Below the pieces are notes generated by a model. The model was not told the DNA's origin. It ran no database searches and worked only from the letters and a program-made list of their open reading frames with translations. A stretch of DNA of 64,000 nucleotides, taken from the NCBI GenBank assembly GCA_944470555.2, contig OX104134.1, positions 10,395,248 through 10,459,247 on the forward strand, written 5' to 3'. Every line of letters begins with the position of its first letter. Position 1 is the first letter of the stretch. The stretch comes from Heterobilharzia americana. Lineage: Eukaryota > Platyhelminthes > Trematoda > Strigeidida > Schistosomatidae. Made by a program: the position numbers and the translations under genes. This document shows, in pieces, positions 1 through 10,744 of the stretch.

Positions 1-705
1 GACTGTGTAATCGAAACTAGATCAACAATCACAAATGCTACCTGCTCACCTTTCGGTATGATTTTCTATGATGAAGGAGATGACACTTTTGATTTCGATC
101 AAGGAAAAGCTAGCTGAATTGTCTAAATACACTATGAGTATAAAATTATACCCTCAGTTATTGACTTGGTCTTCTGTAAGCCAATAATTTTGAAAATCTA
201 TGTCTCATCTTCATGTCATTAAGTGTTTTATTGTCACTTCAATAAAAAAGGGAAGCTGATAAATTTCTGTCAGATTATCTGATTGATTATGGATAGCTAT
301 GTTGCTCAAACCTAAGAATTTGAACATGGTGTACAATCATTCGACTTAATTTCAGTTTTCACGAAATGAAAGCTGTTTCCTGCTTTTACAGCGAATGAAA
401 TTTATGGAGAGTTAACTTCTGGGAGGCATATAAAGCCGGAAACAACTTCACTAAGCACCTGCATTGAAAGTCTAGACCGAACCACTTGGAATGAGATATA
501 CCTCTCAAAATCACACGCCAAGCAGATGATAAGAACAATTACTTGACGTCAAAACCACTTGGAAAGATGCATTTAGCAAAAATGTATATTACCTTCAGTC
601 TACATTATATTTCGTCACACGTTTCTCAAGTATCATTATTCTTTTTCCAATTAATGGGACTTGAAAATTGAAATATGATTCATAACACTAACTTCACAAC
701 AAATC
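1..705. other. AT-rich non-coding DNA
   Basis: No open frame of note and no repeat that I recognise. It ends where the 5' end of the first RTE copy begins. Confidence 0.6.
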
Positions 706-889
706 ACGCCTGGCTAACTAGTTCCCTAGTTACTAGCCAGTCCTAAGCCCGGATAAAGAGGAAACGTTAAGCAAAGGGCTAGCAACCCTACGCACCAAAA
801 CCAACCTAACCGCTAAAGAAAAGTCGAAGTATAAAGAATATATAAGACACAAAACTAAACTTATTCCTCGATGGAATCTCAGAGGCTAA

Positions 890-1920
890 ATGACGCCAGT
901 TGGTGAAAGTCTTCGGGAAGCCAATCGGCCGATGTGTCTTCTCTCCCTCTCTCTCTCTCTCTCTCTCTCGATGAAAGCGAAAGTACGGATGGGGACATGG
1001 AATGTCCGCACCATGTGTGAACCTAACAAGGCTACCCACATTGCCAAAAAGATGAGAAGGTATAGCATAGGAGTGCTTGGAATCTGCTAAAGTAGATGGA
1101 ATGGAAGTGGACTCTCCAAACTGTCAACTGGATAGTCAATAATCCACTCCGATATTGTCACCCAGACGACAACCACGAGCACAGCACACTGAGTTTTTGA
1201 GTGGCCATCATGATATCCACTTGAAGAGCATCGAAGGCTCGCTTCCATGCAGTGGGAACCAATCTCCTCCTCCAGCACCAGGATCATGACAGCAAGATTC
1301 AACTCACAATCACACAATGCTACACTGCGCTACGCACCTACAAATAATGCAGATGAAGAGAAGAAGAAGGAATTCTACAGACAACTACAATCAGTACTCG
1401 ACAAGATCTCACCCCAGATGGCGACATCAAAACTCATTCTGTTGGGTGGGGTGACATGAATGCCGAACTGGGAGCAGAAAACACAGAAAGAGAACAGAAC
1501 TGATCATGGGTCGGGAAGCACTCGATGAGTTGATGAATGAGAATGGAGAACTGTTTGCAAACTTCTGCGTATTGAACAATCTAGTGATTGGAGGCGAGGC
1601 AGTGTGTGCAAACACAAGGATATCCATTCACAAGGCAGCGACATGGACTTCATTAGACATCAGGACACACTAAAAATCAGATCGAATTCATCTCAATGTG
1701 AAGAAGGTGGGGAGGCAGCCAGCCAACTGGACACAAGATCAGATGAAGAAGGGGAGCAGATGTGGGTTCAGACTACTCACCATCTAGTGCAGGGAACCCA
1801 CCTTCGAATTCAAGTTGAAAGCCTTCACAGAAGTTGGTGATAGACCACAGTTGAAGTTGAACACGCAGAACAGAAAGTGAACTGCAGGACGAAACTACAA
1901 AGGACATCTTCATGTTAGCT
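890..1920 (+). pseudogene. Broken AP-endonuclease frame of RTE copy A
   Basis: Short frames retain pieces of the endonuclease seen intact in copy D: GTWNVRTM near 990, an IGVLGIC-like block followed by a stop near 1090, YAPTNNAD near 1335, and a GDMNA-like block disrupted near 1450. The pieces lie in different frames and stops separate them. In a functional RTE this domain nicks target DNA for target-primed reverse transcription. Confidence 0.75.
941..969. repeat. (CT)n microsatellite in RTE copy A
   Basis: A run of CT dinucleotides sits where the full-length copies have only cttctctcgatgaaag. It is an expansion of a short seed that exists in the element itself. Confidence 0.9.
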
Positions 1921-2130
1921 GGTCATCAGAACGAAATGGGAGGCATTGAGCAGAATCCGTGAAGGAAGCCTGTGTGGAAGAGCACTGGAACCCTTTGAAA
2001 GGTATGTGGAACGGAACCTGCATAACCGTGTTAGGAAGGAAGAAGAAGATGCGAGACAAGGAATGGTTGTTCACACACACATGGAAGCTGATAGATGAGG
2101 GAGAGGAAGATGGTGATGGTGAAGATGAAC

Positions 2131-2220
2131 CAGTGCAGTGCAGTGCAGTGCAGTGCAGTGCAGTGCAGTGCAGTGCAGTGCAGTGCAGTGCAGTGCAGTG
2201 CAGTGCAGTGCAATGCAGTG
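2131..2220. repeat. (CAGTG)18 pentanucleotide array
   Basis: Eighteen CAGTG units with one CAATG variant near the right end. Intact RTE copies have a single accagtgcaagg here and copy B has two units, so the array grew from a seed inside the element. It reads open in several frames on both strands (QCSAV or ALHCT repeats); these are artefacts of the period. Confidence 0.95.
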
Positions 2221-2334
2221 GAAGGATGAACCAAGAATAGAGGAACTGAACACAACCTATAAAACACTGGACAAAGAAGTGAAGAAGAGTGAGCGCAAAG
2301 GCAAAAGACACTTTTACGACTCTTGTAGGAGGTA

Positions 2335-2578
2335 GGTTGAAAAGTTTAATGTTAACAGTGGAACCGTAGTCGTTAAATGTCGTACAAACTGCGCTAAAAA
2401 CGTTATTTGCAAAATGTGCTCCACTTCCTCTTCTGCTTTCCCCTTCATTGATCTTCACACGCCGGCGTTGTTTCTTGCGTTTCTCTTAGCAGAATCCTTA
2501 CCCATTGCTGATAATTCACAATGATTTCTTCCACCCTCTCACTGAATACTACTTACATCCATTCGGATCAGCAACGCC
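2335..2578. other. Segment foreign to the RTE inside copy A
   Basis: Similarity to the RTE stops just after the block equivalent to GACACTTCTACGA and resumes near 2580 (gtacagaaataccacc). About 240 bp of unrelated DNA replaces about 180 bp of RTE. No terminal repeats or TSDs were seen and I do not recognise the sequence. It starts close to the string ggtaggttgaaaa, which also occurs at the left edge of RTE copy B (13028). Confidence 0.5.
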
Positions 2579-2781
2579 CAGTACACCACCAAATTCATCT
2601 CGTACAGAAATACCACCAGCAGCCCAGTCACACAACTATCAGTGAACACAAGCACTCCGACAAAGCAGAAGATGAAGTCATGAACGCCATCAACTTGCTG
2701 AAATACGGGAAAGCAGCAGGATCAGATGGAATTCCACAAGAAGCAATGAAAACAGAAGCAGAGAAGACACCGGACATGCTC

Positions 2782-2851
2782 ACACCACACCACACTACAC
2801 TAACAACACCACACCACACCACACTGCACAGCACACTACACAACACCACAA
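2782..2851. repeat. Degenerate (ACACC/ACACT)n tract
   Basis: Intact copies read gctcacaccactattgcag. Copy A has about 65 extra bases of imperfect CACAC and CACTA units at the same place, a second in-element microsatellite expansion. Confidence 0.85.
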
Positions 2852-3065
2852 CTGCAGAAGGTTTGCAGGGAAGGAAGGAAAGGTACCCACCAATTGACTG
2901 GAAGAAGTGCTACCTTGTCAAACTCCCAAAGAAGGATGGCCTATGTCTTTGCAAGAACTGGCGAGGAATCATGCTACACCCCTGTCCACTCCAAGCACAA
3001 TACCATGCTGCATCATCCTGGAGAGATTACAGGATGCGTTGGATTCAAAATTACAACCGGAACAG

Positions 3066-3102
3066 ACTGGCTGGCTGGCTGGCTGACTGACTGACTGGCT
3101 GG
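3066..3102. repeat. (CTGG/CTGA)n tetranucleotide tract
   Basis: An imperfect array of CTGG and CTGA units inserted in the RTE region that reads PEQAGFRKYKS in the intact copy. Confidence 0.9.
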
Positions 3103-3310
3103 ATTCAGGAAGTACAAACCATGTGTAGATCAAATTGCAACGCTACCCTGCTCTACGCATCATCATAGAACACAGCATAGAATAGCAGTCAACTTGATCT
3201 TTACCTCAACTTCATCGACTTTGTAAAGGCCATCGACAGCGTCGACCGAGGAGGAGATGGGCATGCGCTGGCTGCACCGATGAAATGACCCCAGGGGAAG
3301 ATTTGAATTT

Positions 3311-3363
3311 CGCCGCCGCCGCCGCCGCCCCGCCACCGCCGATAATGATGAGGATGATGATTT
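3311..3363. repeat. (CGC)n followed by (GAT)n at the RT catalytic site
   Basis: The intact element reads ttcgccgatgac (Phe-Ala-Asp-Asp, the RT catalytic motif). Here ttcgcc is followed by a run of CGC units and then GAT/GAG units before ttgtgtctaatgtc. The expansion lies exactly on the FADD codons and destroys the active site. Confidence 0.85.
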
Positions 3364-3925
3364 GTGTCTAATGTCTTGTAGGCACAAACTCAACGATCAA
3401 TAGGCGGAAACCGACAAGTTGACAGAGGAGGTGAGACAGGGAAGACGAGTCTTACTCCAGGTGAACGTGGAGAAGACAGTGGTCATGAAGATACCCAACC
3501 AACAACAGCAACAAGCACCAATCACCATGAATGGGAGAAATCGAAAGGAAGTTGTTTGTCTCTTTCACCTACCTAACTAGGCAGCGCAACATCATTTCAA
3601 TTACAGGCAACGGCAGTGGCACAGATGAGGACGTGAAAGCCAGCCAAGATTGGAAAGACAGCAAGACAGGCCTTCATTAACCTGAAATCAGTGTGGAGAT
3701 CTACTTCAAATGATGGAGAATATTTGTAGTTCAGGTGGATGATCTTGGTTGTATTGTGTTCTCTGAACTGAGTTGTTTAATCTTGAAGCTTTCACTTCCT
3801 TGCTAGATGACATGATCAGCACCAACTTCAGTATGAAGTGAGCTGTCATTATCTCTCCTTGGATGATTTAGTAGCTGTACAGTGACATTGATTGCAGAGA
3901 ATTTCCTGTTGGCTGTTCCTCTGCT

Positions 3926-4297
3926 TCACCTCTGACCTCTCTGTCGTTTATCATTTTTCTCATTGGCTAGGTAGATTGGGTCTATGTCTATACATTTGTT
4001 GATTGCTGACTGACGTGAATACCAAGCTTCTAGAAATTCTCTGACATTCTTTGTGATCTCCTCTATCCCTTCCAAAATTTCTACATTGTTGACATTGGAT
4101 TCATGTCCATAACTATCCATATGCATTGAAATGAGTGATGAAATGTTGTGGCGTTTAATAGCCGATTGGTGTTGATGTGGACGAAGTCGAAGAGGGCTAC
4201 CACTTTGTCCAATGTAGTGTTGACTACAGCTATTGCAGCTGATTTTGTAAATGAAATTCGGTTTGTCTTCTTGCTTGTTGCACTTTTTGGTCTGCAT
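3926..4297 (-). pseudogene. GIY-YIG endonuclease domain of the nested PLE
   Basis: A 123-codon open frame beginning at an ATG. Residues 17-34 contain the paired-cysteine signature typical of PLE GIY-YIG domains (YKISCNSC) followed by HYIGQSG. A Glu in the FLEAWYS block (about residue 90) matches the conserved metal-binding glutamate, and the frame ends with CIDIDPIY. In PLEs this domain cuts target DNA for reverse transcription. The frame extends upstream through KLLRPIGS, which ends in a stop, and KFPPNTIMQTKKC, the usual PLE linker, so it is the C-terminal part of a larger broken protein and not a separate gene. Confidence 0.85.
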
Positions 4298-4923
4298 AAT
4301 GGTGTTTGGAGGGAATTTATTGGTTTACGAGCCAATTGGTCTCAGTAATTTTGTCATGATTTCTGATACATTATTTATGTACTGTAGGACGGTGCGTTTG
4401 TTGATTTCTGTCGATGACTTTGTAGTTGGTGATGCACGGTATAGGCATCTTCTGATAAAGTTTCATGGGCAGCCGTCCTTTTTTTTGGATAGACATCATG
4501 TAATTTTCTTCGTTTCTCCGTGAAGTTGTTTTACTGCAGTGTGTTCTCGCTCTTTTGAATAGAGTCTGCACGTAACTGATTTTGTGTGTTATTGAGTTGT
4601 TGCTATTGTAGTTGAGGATTTGGTCAGTGTGTGTTGGCTTGCTGTACACTTGGGTTTCCAGCTTTCCAGCACATTTCCTGCTGACTAAAACATCCAGGAA
4701 TGGTAGTTGGTCGTTTGACTCTTTCTCCATTGTGAATTTGATGTCAACGAAAACATTGTTGATCAAACCGTGGGTGTTTTCTATATCATCCTTTTGAATG
4801 ATGACAAGAGTGTCGTCTACATAACGAATCCAAATTTATGGTTTGATCACAGGTAGAATAATGGCTTCCAGTCTCTGCATCACTGCTTCTGCTATTAATC
4901 CGGATATCAGAGGTCCCATTTAA
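4298..4923 (-). pseudogene. C-terminal RT fragment of the nested PLE
   Basis: Starting near 4921 the minus strand reads MGPLISGLIAEAVMQRLE, a stop, then IWIRYVDDTLVII, then the thumb-like block QLPFLDVLVSR and YSKPTHTDQILNYNS. These are the PLE motif B2, catalytic YVDD and thumb blocks. One in-frame stop lies just before the catalytic box and frameshifts follow near 4371, so it is a pseudogene even though YVDD is kept. Confidence 0.85.
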
Positions 4924-5494
4924 GTTCACTGTACTGTACTGCACTGCACTGCTCTGCTCTGCACTCAGCATGAACCATGAACAAGATCCGGATTTTCAAC
5001 ACCAACGTCAGTCAAGTCAGTCAGTGCTTCTATGTGGTGGTTCACAGACTTGACGCGTCACGAAAACCACTTCCAACAAACTAAAGACAATCATGAACAC
5101 CTACCGCCAACGATCACTCCATACTGACACTGAAGATCAGATGGCCAGAACCATAAGAATGAGCAAGGAGGAGCTCTGACTGGCTGGTGACGAACCAACC
5201 AACAACCCATCCATCATCCAACAAATATGCAGGAGGAAGTGGAGATGGATTGCATTGTATTGTATTGGATTTGGCCGTAGACTGAGAATACCGACTGGGG
5301 ACATCGTGCGCCAGGCTAGGTGCTTGAGTGGAACCCACATGGGAAGAATGAGTTCGGTGTCCGAAGTGATGGTGACATGGAGGAGGTGGTGTGAGGAGGA
5401 AATGAAAGGTTGTTGGGAGTGGTGGAGAGAGGTTGAAAAGACTGCAGAGAACGGAGTGAAATGGTGACGTGCTAGTTAAGCCCTATGTTCCACT

Positions 5495-5544
5495 AGCAGC
5501 CCAATGGAAATATATATATATATATATATATTTCCATTGGGCTG

Positions 5545-5546
<2 letters not shown>
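5495..5546. repeat. Perfect palindrome around a TA core at the RTE 3' end
   Basis: Bases 5495-5510 (agcagcccaatggaaa) are the exact reverse complement of 5531-5546, with (TA)10 between them. The left arm is derived from the RTE 3' end (ccactaggaacccaaggg in other copies). The whole can fold into one long hairpin. Confidence 0.95.

Positions 5547-5617
<71 letters not shown>
5544..5617. repeat. (TA)n microsatellite
   Basis: A TA run with one GTA interruption near 5576, adjoining the palindrome and lying where intact RTE copies have a TAA-rich tail. Confidence 0.95.
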
Positions 5618-5620
<3 letters not shown>

Positions 5621-5879
5621 TATATAGAACTTCATAATAATCATCTTATTATTAAGGGAGTTGCTGGTTGTTTTGGAGCCCACAATCAACATTGTTGCGC
5701 TAGACGAAAGCTCGAAAAGGGAATGTTTTCCTGAATAACTCGAGCAGATTTTTAGTATTTTTGGCACACGTGTTGCATCTGCCAAATTTAAGATCATGCT
5801 TCAGTATTGGCCTGTGACTACTACCACTTTAAGGAAGATGAGCTGACCGGTTCATCTACTTATATAACTGTGTCGGCCC

Positions 5880-6370
5880 CAAAATTTTGGTTGCTTGGAA
5901 AGTCTCACCTCGTAAACAAAAGTCCAGTACAGCATTTACTGTCTTACGCCAGTCTGGTACTGGCGACATATGTGACTGCTTTCTCAAAGGCAAGGCTACC
6001 GTGCAACAGTCTTGTCGGTTATGTTTCTTACACGACCGTGGAAAATGGCAGTTTAAAACGAAAGATTAGAACAGATAGCAGGCTTTTGTGCACGGGTGTC
6101 TTAGTGGTATTGCCCGAATATGGTGGAGGAGCTATGTGAGAAAAGTCAAGTTTAGGCGAAGGGTAGTAGACAAACAAGTTATGTGAGTTGATTAGCTTGT
6201 GAACCTTGACTAATTGAGGTGGCCTGGATTCGTGTTGCACATTCACAGCCAACGTCTACGTCGATTTGTGATGCTAGCCGAAGGAAAACTGGGTCAGAAG
6301 AAGATTCACAATGACCATAGAAAGACTTGGAACTTAGTCTCTGACTTGATGTTAGCCATTTAAGCCAGTG
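5880..6370 (+). pseudogene. C-terminal remnant of a CR1-like LINE RT
   Basis: Read across frames, the plus strand gives pieces in the order of a schistosome CR1-like LINE C-terminus: WRHM..LLSQRQGYRATVLSVM, then GCLSGIARIWW.SYVRKVKFRRRVV, then LVNLD.LRWPGFVLHIHSQRLRR. In intact relatives the last block reads like HRLRWLGHVLRMP. Stops and frameshifts are frequent. The upstream RT and the endonuclease are absent, as expected for a 5'-truncated insertion. Confidence 0.6.
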
Positions 6371-8954
6371 AAGAGTGTCTGATTGAAATCCTGTAAACAA
6401 CAGAATCTGATAGTTAGAGACCCTTGGTGAGATGACGGAGATTGTTCACATATTTACAGATTTATGTACTCTTTTATATCCTGAAAGTCTGTTTTTTCCA
6501 TCCCCTTACGAACATTTCCTACTCCCGGTAGCATGTTTCTAATCATTTTTTCTCTGAATGCTGCAGTGAAGTTCAGCAGCTGAAACCAATACAATTCCTT
6601 TCAAGGTTCGACATTGATCTGTCTGTCTATCACTTTTTCAGTTGTCATAAACATTCTAGCACTGTGTTAAAGATGGTTTTCGAGTAGCAAATTATATATA
6701 TTTCAGTAGAACTTCGTTTATAAAAACTCCAAGTCACTTTTGACTGGCTGAATCAGCTCACTTACTGTAAAGCTGTTTTACGATATCAGTTAATTATCTG
6801 AACATAAAACAAGAGATGTTAAAAAAAAGCATGTGAATGTTGATAACTTCATAAGAATTGCATTTTGCAAATACTAAAAGCTGTTGACGTAGAACTTTTG
6901 CAGACTAGAATAAGTTAATAATCGAATTATCTTGAAAATGTTAACTTTAAAGATTTCGTTTGCTCTATTCGGAGAACCTGGATATTTTTTGAGGTCAGAA
7001 TACCTTATTTTGAACTGTTTGCAGTAAAATGATGTTTATTCGTCCGACAAAAGTAGTAACTATAGAGATGTACAACTACCACTAAATGAGTGCTGACTTC
7101 TTACAGAATTTATGAATGCTTTAGCTACGAAATTGGTCATATGCAGGCTCAATTTGATGTCAACTAGTTTTCTTATCTGGATTTATAGGACCAAATTTCA
7201 AAAGTTTTTGCAAGAAACATGTTTGGTTTTGGTACCTAATATATTATGTTACTTTTTGTTTACCTAATGACGTTGTTAATTATTTTACAAACATACTCTT
7301 TGTTATGATAACTTAGTGCAAATATTCAATCAAGTAAATTTTTTTGAGACTTTTTTATCATTGATTAGTTTGTTTTGTATGTCTTAATTGGAAGAGAAAA
7401 GATATCAGAAGTCTTTCACTGTCTTCATATCCCATTCTTAATTTATCAAGGCATCTTTTCTTCGACTAACACTTTTCGAATCTTTTAACGATGGACAGTC
7501 TTATGTTTATGCATACACTTAAAGCCTTCTTTCATAGTCAAAATGTGAGAAGGTATATATGTCCTGTGTTTTAATGTTTGCAATTATTAGAGAAAACTTG
7601 CATCTTCATGGCATAGTTTTGAAGTACTTCCACCTTAACTTAATAGCTGTCTACTTTATTTATGTATATAAGAAATAAAATCCCGTTAGTTGAGTGCTAT
7701 TAAATATGAAAACGGTTTCGTCTGGTAACAGAACCCAAATTCACGTGATCACGCTAAATTTCAGAAACGATAATAGAAATTTGCAGTAACTGTTTCTTAA
7801 GTGTGAAGTCACTACAGATATATTAAAAACCTAACAGCTCTTAACTGTTAAGTGTTAATATTGTGAGACGTTATGAATCTTAAGCTTTATATGCATTTAC
7901 ACTGTCAAGGGATGCCAGGTACTGCAATGATTCATCTTTAAGGTATATTTGTTAATTATCTGATTATAACTACTGAGACTAACAACTCAAGAAAAAATTA
8001 GGATTAGATATTGTTAGAAAGGTGGTAACTTGAAGGGGTCAACAACAAAGTTCATAACATGAGTGACTGGCTCATCATTTCTGTCGAAGCCAGAGGTCAG
8101 GAAATCAGCAACTCTGTGGTTAGACAGCATTTTCGTCAGTCAACAAAACAAGTTTTCTGTATTTTCAACTTATAATTTTGCTCCCAACTTAAGATACTTT
8201 AAGTATTTCTTATCAGGTACCTGGATATAAATATAATGAAGATATGAAGTTGGTAAGTTACTGAAGAAATATTTGTCATTGAATATTGAACTTAACCATC
8301 TTCACAGTAAATAAAGATGTTGATTTCCTTTCAGTGTTCACTTTTTCCCTCTCAGAATAATTGTCAATGAAATTTTTCTAAAACATGCTATAAAACTTTA
8401 TCTACTTACTACATTTTAATGGAAAAAAATCTTTTTCACCCGGATAAAATATATTTGCGCAGCTTACCAATATATATCACAGATTTAATATCTCTTGAAT
8501 TTCTTGATAACATAGGGTGAATTGGAGTGTTTGTTGTGTTTAGTGGTAGTGTACATTGAAATTCACTGGCGGTAATTGTGGCCGGTAAATATAAGCTGAA
8601 TAATATCTGTAGAACATGATACATGATCACTTTGGTGTATTATTGATCTAGTCGAGCTTCGGAACTGAAGGTAAGACAAATAGACATAGACATTTAAAAA
8701 TGTGTTTAAATTTGTCTAGTATAAAATTACTGCTGAAAGTTATATTCACTTAAGCTTCCGAATAGTCCGAAAGTTCAGAAATAAACAGACTGAACATTGG
8801 ATACTTCCGAATCATAGATTAGTTTCAATTAAATGGACTTAGTTAACAAATATGAGACATAAGGCGATGTAAAACATCTTTCTTCACTTATTTACATAAT
8901 GCAAAAATAATAAAATTTTAGGAACTCAACGGTTTCTATTTTGTTGATTAAATG
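6371..8954. other. AT-rich non-coding DNA
   Basis: About 2.6 kb with no recognisable gene, LINE or SINE. The frames in it are short and unremarkable. Confidence 0.6.
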
Positions 8955-9000
8955 TGTCACACAGTGAAGCACTTTCATTTACTGCATAACGTTTCAGACA
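8955..9000. repeat. Hairpin repeat family, copy 1 (degenerate)
   Basis: tgtcacacagtgaagc, then a spacer containing catttactg, then gtttcagaca. It matches the better preserved hairpin at 55403-55450 along its whole length, including the loop. The right arm has decayed. Confidence 0.55.
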
Positions 9001-9181
9001 TAATTTGTTGTTCATATTCTTCTGGGTTATTTACTTAATTTATACAGAGAAAAGTGGATTCGTCTAATTTCGGCTTTTAAATGTACTGAAGACTTTAAAA
9101 AAAATGCTAACTTAAAGTATCTGGGATAATAATACATAGAGGATAACATTAACTGTGTTGTAAAGTCAGAACTGACATTAA

Positions 9182-9365
9182 TGATGGATAATGGCTAGTA
9201 GTGGAATCTAGGATGCGCGTTTCACCTTATTTGGGACTCATCAGCTAAATGTGCTTGGCTTCTAGTGAGTGATGTTGTTCCCATCAAGACTCATACTCAG
9301 GACCAAGAGCTTCCAACGCCAGTGAGTTATGCACTGGACCACTGAGCTACTATAGCCGACGACCA
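9182..9365 (-). mobile_element. Sm-alpha-like SINE with hammerhead ribozyme
   Basis: On the minus strand the unit starts with a strong Pol III A box (TAGCTCAGTGG near 9351), followed by a weak B box (about GTATGAGTC near 9290), and ends with a hammerhead motif and the tail tccactactagcc. This order (tRNA-like promoter, then HHR) is that of the schistosome Sm-alpha family. It has no coding capacity and would need LINE machinery to move. No TSD could be set. Confidence 0.8.
9206..9250 (-). ncRNA. Hammerhead ribozyme, Sm-alpha type
   Basis: Minus strand: core CTGATGA at 9238-9244, GAAAC at 9219-9223, cleavage triplet ATC at 9212-9214. Stem I pairs ATTTAG with CTAGAT over six positions including one G-U; the usual arms are ATCCAG and CTGGAT, so both sides changed together. 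Stem II (GTCC with AGGT) is weak, with two G-U pairs and a C-A mismatch. The conserved core is intact. Activity is possible but likely reduced. Confidence 0.75.
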
Positions 9366-10744
9366 AAAGGTGCATGAAGAAAGTCAGAACTGCTTGATGT
9401 TATTTAAAAAGTGTTCAAAATGATAAGAATCACTTTTCTATTAATATTGAGAATGAAAATCAGGCTGTCTTATGTGTTTAAGGTTCGGAGTTAGTTAGCC
9501 TTGAACGCATAATTGTCAATAAATTATGCATATTGTGACAACTGTATAGCGTTTGAATAAGACGAAGCTACAACCAAGTGGTCTTTTCTACAGATCTGCA
9601 CCGGTTTATTCAGTCAAAACACTACAGTGAATTTTATGTGATGATACTTCAAAGTGAAATCATAACTATTCACTGTTATAGTTGCACCGTACTGCGTAAA
9701 ATTATAAGTTAAATCCTAAGTTCAATTTAACATCATTTGTCAATTTATATGAACAGTAATTTGTGGTTAAACTTCAGCTTTTTAGTCAGTAGAGTTTTAC
9801 TGTAGTGTCCGCTGTTGTTTATTAAACCTGCTGCACCAATATGAATTTTTCTAACAAGGGATCAATACACTTCTGAACTTTAGCAATTTGAACTGTGTAC
9901 TTCATGATAACACTAATTTCAATATGAAAAGTAAACTGAATATTCGATTTCTCAAATGAAAATAATGACGATATAATGAATGGGAAAAGAAGCGACTAGT
10001 ATTGTGTTTAGGAATGAGATAAACAGGTGTTTATGAATGCTTATGGCGTCAGCTTGAGGCAAAAAACAATTATCCAAAGGGACAGAATCGAAGGTTGGTG
10101 GTTAAATCATGACACGAATTTCCTACACAGCTAATTTAGTTGTTTATACACAAACAAGTGACTCAAATCGAGAAAGACAGGGAACAAGATGTTCAAGAAA
10201 TTATTTCATGATGACTGTTTCTTTAAAATAGCAGTATTCGTTTGTAGTGAAGTTTTATGTCATAACAAACTCAATGGATAAAACATGTGTTGAATGAATA
10301 GTCACTTAACTCGACTATTTTCCTGTCGCCATATGTAAAAGAAAAAAATAATAAGCACATTTTTAGGACACTAGTACTTGCATTATTTAAGTTTGACAAT
10401 GTTTATATTGTAAGATCCTTTACTATCCATCCAAAAACATTTGAGATCAAGGTAAATAAGGCTTTGAAACAAACAATGATAATACCATTTCTCCCATGAT
10501 GTTTTTTTAATATATATTGAAAACCTGGAAACCAGTCATTATACCGCTGAAATGTAAAGACGTTTCGAGTAGTTCGACAGAACACCGTTAAATTTCCTGG
10601 GATAATTGTTAATTGGAGATAATAATCGCGATTATTATTGAAAAGACTCGTATCTAGATAGCAGGAATATTTTCTGTATTTGGTAGGATGCAGAATCCCG
10701 ATTTTTCTTGTTTTTTGGTTACCAGCAGTGTGGAATTCAGCATG
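9366..10744. other. AT-rich non-coding DNA
   Basis: No recognisable gene. A 116-codon frame on the minus strand at 10403-10753 has no motif I recognise and overlaps the decayed SINE at its start, so I regard it as chance. Confidence 0.55.

Larger units (their letters stand above)
1960..3702 (+). pseudogene. Broken reverse-transcriptase frame of RTE copy A, 5' part
   Basis: Recognisable RT pieces include EACVEEHWNPLKGMW near 1965, LLKYGKAAGSDGIPQEA near 2695 (GKAAGPDGIP in copy D) and KNWRGIML near 2955. The region between the motif A area and FADD is largely deleted. The position of the FADD motif is filled by a CGC/GAT repeat at 3311-3363. The frame continues beyond the inserted PLE at 4958-5480 (KIRIFNTN-like and RRKWRW-like pieces). 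It is non-functional. Confidence 0.75.
3703..4957 (-). mobile_element. 5'-truncated Penelope-like element nested in RTE copy A
   Basis: Read on the minus strand, the segment encodes the C-terminal part of a PLE reverse transcriptase with a YVDD box at 4812-4823, then a linker, then a GIY-YIG domain, then about 220 bp of 3' non-coding DNA. This RT to GIY-YIG order is diagnostic of endonuclease-bearing PLEs. RTE sequence stops at gtggagatct on the left and resumes at gcactcagcatg on the right, so the PLE inserted into an existing RTE. The fingers and most of the palm are missing, which fits 5' truncation. The closest known schistosome type is probably Cercyon, but I cannot verify this. Confidence 0.85.
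706..5505 (+). mobile_element. RTE-clade LINE copy A, degenerate, interrupted by a PLE
   Basis: The left end matches the 5' end of the full-length copies at 42315-45530 and 58696-61918 (cgcctggttaactag, then the block around ttactagcc and tcctaagcccgg). Matching sequence runs through the endonuclease region, the reverse-transcriptase region and the 3' end (gccctatgttccactag). An unrelated element occupies about 3703-4957, after which the RTE resumes at gcactcagcatg. The copy is heavily diverged, with frameshifts, stops, deletions (for example about 230 bp before the FADD motif), a foreign segment at about 2335-2578 and several microsatellite expansions. It cannot encode a protein. No TSD was found. 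It is much older than copies D and E. Confidence 0.9.

Noticed and set aside
1910..2458. 182-codon frame on the minus strand with a long ALHCT repeat
   Set aside because: It is a translation of the (CAGTG)n array and antisense RTE sequence; the period keeps several frames open.
5483..5797. 104-codon frame with a YIYIYI repeat
   Set aside because: It comes from the TA microsatellite.
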